From a virus, in IMG/VR virus record IMGVR_UViG_3300042539_001379, positions 20,015 through 84,014 of that record: DNA of 64,000 nucleotides. One strand, given 5' to 3'. A program made the position numbers and the translations under genes. Of the stretch, positions 59,153 to 64,000 are shown in pieces (the first letter of the stretch is position 1; each line of letters begins with the position of its first letter). The notes beneath the pieces are model-generated. The model worked only from the letters and a program-made list of their open reading frames with translations, had not been told where the DNA came from and searched no databases.

Positions 59153-59509
59153 TTGATTGACTTACTTGTTATAAATTTAATCTATGTTTCTTATAGATTG
59201 TTGGTAAGCGGAGTTATTGTAAAGTTTTTAAATCGATATCTCCCTTACTACATTGCTGTATTTGTAATGGCGCAATTAAGTTTTGCCTATGACACATTTA
59301 TATTTGGATTTTATTTTAATTCGGTAGAAATACCAGAGTTAATTGAATATATAAAATCCGATATAATTTACACCCTTCGAGTAATTGCTGCTTGGTGGTT
59401 AATAAGACAAATTTGGAATTTTATTAACAATTATTGGATATCTGTGTTCATTGGTGCAGAGATAACATTCGTCTTCGATTATTTTATCTTTAAAAATCTC
59501 TATAGTTAA
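59153..59509 (+). CDS. Four-helix membrane protein, 118 aa, TTG start
   Basis: The start is TTG at 59153, with AAAGG 7 nt upstream and directly after the amidotransferase stop. Four hydrophobic segments, including LLVINLIYVSYRLLVSGVIV and WISVFIGAEITFVFDYFIF, suggest an inner-membrane protein. FDY and YDTF patches repeat in the two halves, hinting at an internal duplication. Unknown function; it could partner the TctC-like receptor but lacks transporter signatures. Confidence 0.65.
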   Translation: MIDLLVINLIYVSYRLLVSGVIVKFLNRYLPYYIAVFVMAQLSFAYDTFIFGFYFNSVEIPELIEYIKSDIIYTLRVIAAWWLIRQIWNFINNYWISVFIGAEITFVFDYFIFKNLYS

Positions 59510-59537
59510 ATAGTTGACAAAAATTCTAAGGAAATTT

Positions 59538-60143
59538 ATGGAAAATATACAAGATATTAAAGATACTGTGAAATTTAGATTCAATCCCGAAAGATGGAAT
59601 GGCTTCAAGGCGTTTGAATATTATAAGTATACCGGTGTAAATTTAATTAATGAAATTAATGAATTAGACCCGGACTTGGTTATTGATGCAGGGTGCGGTC
59701 ATAATAGATTTAAAGGTCATATTAAAAATTTAATCGGCTTTGATTCTGAACCATTTCCCTTTGCAGATATTCATATGCCAATTGAAGAAATTAAATTTAG
59801 AGAAGAATCTGCCGATGTTGTTTTAGCATTAGGCAGTATTCAATTTGGAAATAGGGAATTTGTTGAGTCTCAGTTAAAAAAAATAGTTTCTTGGGTTAAG
59901 CCCGGTGGTTTTATTGTAATGAGAACATTTCCAAATATAAGTCAGTTAAAGAATAGTTATTCTTGGACGGAAGATGATATTCGTGATTTTTCTGAGAAAT
60001 TTAATTTAAAAGTTATAAAGGGTGTGTATTTTGAAAACATACCAATTTCTGGAAACGTAAGAATGGCATGGTGGTGGCAAAAAGAAGGCACATTAAAAAA
60101 ATTTAAAATTGGCACCATTAACTGTACTATAGAAGAGAGATAA
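59538..60143 (+). CDS. Class I methyltransferase, 201 aa
   Basis: ATG 59538 with AAGGAAATTT is preferred to TTG 59514. LVIDAGCGHNRFKGHIKNLIG and GFDSEPFPFADIH are the SAM-binding motif and acidic strand; SADVVLALGSIQFGN and SWVKPGGFIVMRTFPN are later strands. It resembles the 246-aa methyltransferase at 56798 in the same motif order (GSLNF/GSIQF). Coupled closely to the sulfotransferase-like gene B. Substrate unknown. Confidence 0.82.
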   Translation: MENIQDIKDTVKFRFNPERWNGFKAFEYYKYTGVNLINEINELDPDLVIDAGCGHNRFKGHIKNLIGFDSEPFPFADIHMPIEEIKFREESADVVLALGSIQFGNREFVESQLKKIVSWVKPGGFIVMRTFPNISQLKNSYSWTEDDIRDFSEKFNLKVIKGVYFENIPISGNVRMAWWWQKEGTLKKFKIGTINCTIEER

Positions 60144-60144
60144 A

Positions 60145-60846
60145 ATGATTGATGAAAGTAAACTAATATTTTTTACCGGAGCACCGGGTTCTAGGTGGAG
60201 TTCTGTTTATTACATTTTAACTAAAAATAAAAAACTACCTATTAATATCAGTGACCAAAATAAATCAAGGGAATATTTTCATAGTCTTACAAATAATACT
60301 ATTGGACACCAAGGATGCTATTGGGGACCGGGAAATGAGTTTGGTAAAAAATTTCATGAATTACCTTCGATGACAAAAGAAGAAATTATTAATGAAATTG
60401 ATGCAGCGTACGAAGATAAGACCTGGGACAAATATAGAATAGTTAAATCTCACCATTTTGCACTTCATCTTGATTTTATAAAAAATACTTTTCCAAAAAG
60501 TAAAATTATAATGGTTTTAAGGCCAGACAAGTATGCTTATTTTACATGGATAAAATCTGGAGGTTTTGAAAAAATTCAATATCCTGATTACCATGAATTT
60601 TATAAAGATCCGGACAATTTACTTAAATGGATTAACATTGAAAATTTTAAAACTAGAAGTTTTATAATAGAAAATCATTTAGAAGTTAATGTAGCCAATG
60701 ATTGGTATTGGAAAAATAAGTGGGGAATTGAACGATCAGAATTTCCAGATCTAGAAAATTATTTTCTTGTTTTAGAAAAAAATTATATTACAGAACCACA
60801 ATTAACGATGGATGTTCAAATTTGTCATTATAATTTTAATTTATGA
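60145..60846 (+). CDS. Sulfotransferase-like P-loop protein B, 233 aa
   Basis: LIFFTGAPGSRWSSVYYIL matches protein A's P-loop. YRIVKSHHFALHLDFIKNTF and KIIMVLRPDKYAYFTWIKSG match its K-S-H and R-P-D region. It is longer at the C-terminus. The two paralogues share GHQGCYWGPGNEF / GHKGAYFGRGMEF. Ends in an ATGA overlap with the twitch radical SAM gene. Confidence 0.7.
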   Translation: MIDESKLIFFTGAPGSRWSSVYYILTKNKKLPINISDQNKSREYFHSLTNNTIGHQGCYWGPGNEFGKKFHELPSMTKEEIINEIDAAYEDKTWDKYRIVKSHHFALHLDFIKNTFPKSKIIMVLRPDKYAYFTWIKSGGFEKIQYPDYHEFYKDPDNLLKWINIENFKTRSFIIENHLEVNVANDWYWKNKWGIERSEFPDLENYFLVLEKNYITEPQLTMDVQICHYNFNL

Positions 60847-61898
60847 TCACTAATGAAATTAAGTGTGCTTGGATAGAAAATATGATTTCTATAGAAACGG
60901 ATGGTTATACCAGACCGTGTTGCGGAGAAAATTCTATCCAATCTCAAATTTCACATATATCAAATGGCATCTTAAATTCTTTTAACGATAAAAAAATAAT
61001 TTTTTTAAGAGACGAATTAAAAAAAGGATTTTCAAAAAATACAATGCCTTTTTGCTTTCGGTGTGAAAATTTAGAAAGTAGAAATCAAAAAAGTTTAAGA
61101 ACTAAAACTAAATTTTTAAGTTCAAATAGAGAATTAAAACTCATTCAATTTAAAATGAGTAATAAGTGTCAGTTAGCATGTTTTCATTGCGGCCCTAGTC
61201 AAAGTTCAACGTGGGCAAAAAAACTTAATCTTTCTTCAAAGATTAACAAAGGATTTAAAATAACTGATGAATTTTTAAATGAACTATCTACAATTTTACC
61301 TAATTTGTCTGTAATTAAGTTCACCGGGGGTGAACCTTTTCTAGATTTTAATCATTGGAAAATATTAGAATACTTAAAAAAATTTGATAGGTCTCATTGT
61401 GAATTACATTACATAACAAATGGTATATCAAATTTTAAACCCGTGTTGTGGGAAGGATGGAAAACAATAAAATGTTCTGTAAGTATTGACGGATTTGAGG
61501 AGAGTTACGAATGGTTTAGAAGAGGATCTACTTGGGACAAAATATTAGTAGGCGTACAAAATTTAAATGATTTTTCAGAAGTTGAAATAAATTATTCCCT
61601 AACTCCTTTTACTATACAGGATTTTTTAAAAGCCAAAAATTTTTGGAAATATAAATTTACCGCGATACCTATTGTGTATCCATCATATGCAAATCTCGTT
61701 AATTTTCCAGAGAAGATAATACACACAATAGATAATTTTCAATCTATACCATTTTCTGCTTATTCAAAAACAGATGATGTAAAAAATTATGTAACATGGG
61801 CTAATAAATGGGATTCAATGTGGGCAACCCCTGGCTGGGCTGATAAAATTTTTTGGTGGGTTAAAGAATTTAATGATGCAAACAAAACAAATTTTTGA
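60843..61898 (+). CDS. Radical SAM protein with N-terminal SPASM/twitch-like module, 351 aa
   Basis: The SPASM-like cysteines come first: Cys8, then Cys26 and Cys27 in GYTRPCCGEN, and PFCFRC at 69-74. The radical-SAM cluster follows: NKCQLACFHC with Cys109, Cys113, Cys116. KFTGGEPFLDFNHWKIL and HYITNGISN are core strands. I recall this inverted order from 'twitch domain-containing radical SAM' proteins. The C-terminus is Trp-rich. It is coupled to the sulfotransferase-like gene upstream and to the oxygenase-like gene downstream (26-nt overlap). Confidence 0.85.
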   Translation: MITNEIKCAWIENMISIETDGYTRPCCGENSIQSQISHISNGILNSFNDKKIIFLRDELKKGFSKNTMPFCFRCENLESRNQKSLRTKTKFLSSNRELKLIQFKMSNKCQLACFHCGPSQSSTWAKKLNLSSKINKGFKITDEFLNELSTILPNLSVIKFTGGEPFLDFNHWKILEYLKKFDRSHCELHYITNGISNFKPVLWEGWKTIKCSVSIDGFEESYEWFRRGSTWDKILVGVQNLNDFSEVEINYSLTPFTIQDFLKAKNFWKYKFTAIPIVYPSYANLVNFPEKIIHTIDNFQSIPFSAYSKTDDVKNYVTWANKWDSMWATPGWADKIFWWVKEFNDANKTNF

Positions 61899-62490
61899 AA
61901 TAATTGATTCGGCCCTTGTACAAAATTTAATTGATTATTATAACGAAATTGGTACTTATGATACAGTTTCTATGAATAAGGCGCCTCCGGGTAAAGCATT
62001 AGATATTGTTAGGACTATATTAGAAGAGCAAATAGGAAAAAAGTTAGATTATGTGCAGGGAAATTTTTATAAACACAATCAGCCCTACTTTCCACACACA
62101 GATTATAAAACCTATCAGAATGGAAAAATAAATGTAGTAATACCATTATCATTTTCTAGTGAGTTACCCCATCTAATTATATTTGATCAAATTTGGGAAC
62201 TAGATAGTGTTACTTGGTGTATGCATCATCCAGTAAAAAATTTTAAAGTAAACATTGGAGTTAAAGGTTCTCCATACGAATATCCTGTTACTGGCTTAAC
62301 TGGGGAACCAATAGACAAAGAATTACATAAAAATTTTTTATCGCAGTATCCTTTTCAAACTTTATTTGGTCTAAGTGGAAATGCTTATCCATTTAGTTCG
62401 GGTAGTGTTATTATATTTGACTCGAGAAGAATTCATTGCACGGCTAAAATGACCGGGGAAAAATTAGGATTAACGTTGAGGTTTAAATGA
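61873..62490 (+). CDS. 2OG-Fe(II) oxygenase-like protein, 205 aa
   Basis: QPYFPHTDYKTY provides His75-x-Asp77; SVIIFDSRRIHCTAKM gives the distal His188 and nearby Arg pair, and LGLTLRFK the end strand. These fit the Fe(II)/2-oxoglutarate facial triad of a jelly-roll oxygenase. AAAGAATTTA precedes the ATG, within the radical-SAM gene's end. It could hydroxylate the product of that enzyme. Substrate unknown. Confidence 0.72.
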   Translation: MMQTKQIFEIIDSALVQNLIDYYNEIGTYDTVSMNKAPPGKALDIVRTILEEQIGKKLDYVQGNFYKHNQPYFPHTDYKTYQNGKINVVIPLSFSSELPHLIIFDQIWELDSVTWCMHHPVKNFKVNIGVKGSPYEYPVTGLTGEPIDKELHKNFLSQYPFQTLFGLSGNAYPFSSGSVIIFDSRRIHCTAKMTGEKLGLTLRFK

Positions 62491-62981
62491 AATATGCAAT
62501 TACAGGACATACCTATGGTATTGGTTTAGAAATTTTTAATAGATTAAGTCCAAACATATTGGGATTCAGTAGATCGAACGGATACGATATAAATGAAAAT
62601 TCTTCTCGGTTGAAGATAATTGAAGAAGTGCAAGACTGCGATGTTTTTATTAACAATGCCCAAAACAAATTTGGCCAAACTTTAATGTTTATAGATCTAT
62701 GGAATAGTTGGTATAACTTAAGAAATAAAACTATAATAAATGTAGGAAGTAGAATTGCAGATATAAAATATCTTCCAAATAATAAACTTAATTTGTTACA
62801 TTATCAGGCAGAAAAAGTAATGCTAAAAGAAATGTCAAATAGAGTTATTGGGTTTTGTAAAGTAAAATATGTATCATTTGGATACGTAGGAACATCTAAA
62901 ATTTTAGAAAAATATCCAACCATGGATAAAAAGAATTACATTTCAGTAGAAGAGGCTGCAAATATTATTCTGCAATCATAA
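62487..62981 (+). CDS. Miniature short-chain dehydrogenase/reductase, 164 aa
   Basis: TGHTYGIG (6-13) is the NAD(P)-binding glycine motif; NNAQ (56-59), Ser88 in NVGSRI, and Tyr106-x3-Lys110 (YQAEK) complete the SDR catalytic set. The family is normally about 250 residues; this one lacks the C-terminal third, perhaps keeping only the coenzyme half and the active site. The start overlaps the oxygenase stop by 4 nt. Reduction or oxidation of a sugar or alcohol is likely. Confidence 0.8.
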   Translation: MKYAITGHTYGIGLEIFNRLSPNILGFSRSNGYDINENSSRLKIIEEVQDCDVFINNAQNKFGQTLMFIDLWNSWYNLRNKTIINVGSRIADIKYLPNNKLNLLHYQAEKVMLKEMSNRVIGFCKVKYVSFGYVGTSKILEKYPTMDKKNYISVEEAANIILQS

Positions 62982-62985
62982 ACCA

Positions 62986-62993
62986 AATAAATA
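62986..62993 (+). promoter_or_regulatory. Late-promoter-like octamer AATAAATA 5 nt before an ATG
   Basis: One mismatch to TATAAATA. The start site would fall on the ATG at 62999, which has no ribosome site. Confidence 0.45.
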
Positions 62994-62998
62994 TTTTT

Positions 62999-63433
62999 AT
63001 GAATTATTTAGAATATATCGATACTATTCCAAAAATAGATCAATCACTTATTGACGAAGCATATTGGTGTATTAACAACAATAAAAATGTATATCCGGAT
63101 GATAGTTATCAGTATTACAAAACATTTAATGCCGGAGAAAAAATAAAAAATTTTGCTTATCAATATTTTACAGTCGATTATTCAGCAAAGATACATATTG
63201 TTTATAAAGGTCTTCCTATCCATAAAGATCTAGTTAGGAAAGAAGCCTTCAACTATATTATTGATCCTGGTGGAGATAATGTATATACATGTTTTTTTGA
63301 TGATCAAAAAAGATTTAAACAAAAATTTTTAATTGAAAAAGAAAGATGGCATCGAATTCAAACTGATGTATATCATTTTGTAATGAATATTTCTCACCCT
63401 CGAATTGCTATAACAATATCAAAATTAAATTAG
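62999..63433 (+). CDS. Small jelly-roll oxygenase-like protein, 144 aa
   Basis: GLPIHKDLVRKEAFNYIID has His75-x-Asp77, and VYHFVMNISHPRIAITIS has His126 and Arg135, the order H-x-D...H...R of 2OG-Fe(II) oxygenases. NVYTCFFDDQKRFKQKF follows between them. I recall similar short proteins in marine phages. The protein is small for an active oxygenase, so it may only keep the cupin-like fold. SD-less start. Confidence 0.62.
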   Translation: MNYLEYIDTIPKIDQSLIDEAYWCINNNKNVYPDDSYQYYKTFNAGEKIKNFAYQYFTVDYSAKIHIVYKGLPIHKDLVRKEAFNYIIDPGGDNVYTCFFDDQKRFKQKFLIEKERWHRIQTDVYHFVMNISHPRIAITISKLN

Positions 63434-63440
63434 GAAAATT

Positions 63441-64000
63441 ATGGACGTAGTTTTTTGGAATGATATGCCCAATCCGCCGACAAATTTGTCTGCCAGAACA
63501 ATGGGAGTTTATAAGATTGCAGGTTATATTAGAAATCACGGGTATACTGCTCAAGTGATAGATTTTGTTACTGCATGGTCGCAGGAAGAACTTTGGAAAT
63601 TAACAACAAAATTTGTTACTGAAAAAACTATGGTTCTTGGTATAGGTATGACTCACATTTATCACGCTCATCATATCGGCGGAAGTTTTGTTCCTGAAAC
63701 TTTGATGAATGTACTTATAATGCTAAAAGAAAAATATCCTAAATTAAAAATTATTTTAGGTGGGCACATTGGAAATAGATTTAAAGGATCACCTTTAGTA
63801 GAATGTGTTGTTACAGGATTTGCCGAAGATACATTTTTAGAATTATTAAATCATTATAAAAATGGAGACCCTCCTCCTCAGGCTAGAAGAGTATTGTTGC
63901 CATCTGGTGACAAAATGATGTTAAATTATCATGCTCCAAATAATTCAAAATACAAAATTGAAGGAGACAATTTCAAATTTTCTAATCAAGATTTAATTTT
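63441..64000 (+). CDS. B12-binding-domain radical SAM protein, N-terminal part (truncated by window end)
   Basis: The frame is open from ATG 63441 (TAGGAAAATT before it) to the window edge, at least 186 codons. VVFWNDMPNPPTNLSARTMG begins it, followed by GVYKIAGYIRNHGYTAQVID and ILGGHIGNRFKG and CVVTGFAEDTFLELL. These are landmarks of the cobalamin-binding fold that precedes class B radical-SAM cores. The C-x3-C-x2-C motif would lie downstream outside the window. It is the last visible member of the modification island. Confidence 0.75.
   Translation, partial: MDVVFWNDMPNPPTNLSARTMGVYKIAGYIRNHGYTAQVIDFVTAWSQEELWKLTTKFVTEKTMVLGIGMTHIYHAHHIGGSFVPETLMNVLIMLKEKYPKLKIILGGHIGNRFKGSPLVECVVTGFAEDTFLELLNHYKNGDPPPQARRVLLPSGDKMMLNYHAPNNSKYKIEGDNFKFSNQDLI

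Noticed and set aside
59514-59543. TTGACA-17-TATGGA as a plus-strand promoter before the 201-aa methyltransferase
   Set aside because: The -10 matches only three bases and includes the ATG; genes there are closely spaced and likely read from upstream.
1-64000. tRNA genes, integrase, transposase, insertion sequences or attachment sites
   Set aside because: No cloverleaf with T-loop GTTCRANNC, no transposase or recombinase motifs, and no terminal inverted repeats were seen on reading.

Overview
The window is a piece of a large, AT-rich tailed-phage genome, most like the T4-related myoviruses of marine and freshwater bacteria. This rests on a gp44-type clamp-loader subunit, PhoH, a gp31/GroES-like co-chaperonin, very long tail-fibre genes with collagen-like and S74-chaperone modules, T4-late-promoter-like octamers (TATAAATA), and dozens of tightly overlapping small genes of a kind I recall from cyanophage-like genomes. 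A GH19 endolysin with a holin and an Rz/Rz1 spanin pair says the host is Gram-negative. A periplasmic TctC/Bug-type receptor hints at a betaproteobacterial host, but that is only inference. I see no tRNA, integrase, IS element or CRISPR array.

Layout. 0-7.1 kb (minus strand): a partial nucleotidyltransferase-like gene, small virion-type proteins and a first tail-fibre locus. 7.1-11.2 kb: ClpA-like unfoldase and a DnaJ-like protein, then small secreted and cysteine-rich peptides. 11.2-13.2 kb: complete lysis cassette. 13.2-19.5 kb: conserved unknowns, phoH (the first plus-strand gene), a second nucleotidyltransferase, clamp loader, cytidylyltransferase, co-chaperonin. 19.5-29.2 kb: a DnaE-like fragment and the second tail-fibre locus, with a 1846-residue fibre and a beta-propeller protein. 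29.2-33 kb: a dockerin-like membrane protein, UV endonuclease, and a QueD-like protein. 33-45 kb: ClpP, then a long operon-like run of small overlapping genes including tandem MNER-leader paralogues, a cupin, a Bax-inhibitor-1 homologue and MazG. 45-48.5 kb: glycosyltransferase, FolE, nucleotide-sugar dehydrogenase, metalloprotease.

48.5-64 kb is the most unusual part. Strand switches often, and the genes encode two GT-A-like paralogues, six radical-SAM proteins (one cut by the window end, one with its SPASM-like module as a separate gene, one with that module N-terminal), two sulfotransferase-like P-loop paralogues, three methyltransferase-like proteins, two jelly-roll 2OG-oxygenase-like proteins, a mini SDR, a class I glutamine amidotransferase, and a secreted TctC-like receptor. 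Together they look like an accessory biosynthetic or modification island whose substrate I cannot name.

Regulation. Several minus-strand promoters match the host sigma-70 consensus closely (two are perfect TTGACA-17-TATAAT). Two of them sit inside intrinsic-terminator hairpins immediately upstream of genes without a Shine-Dalgarno site. A second class has ATAAATA octamers 4-9 nt before SD-less ATGs, suggesting leaderless late transcripts. All functional statements come from reading motifs and from recalled family knowledge; no searches were run.
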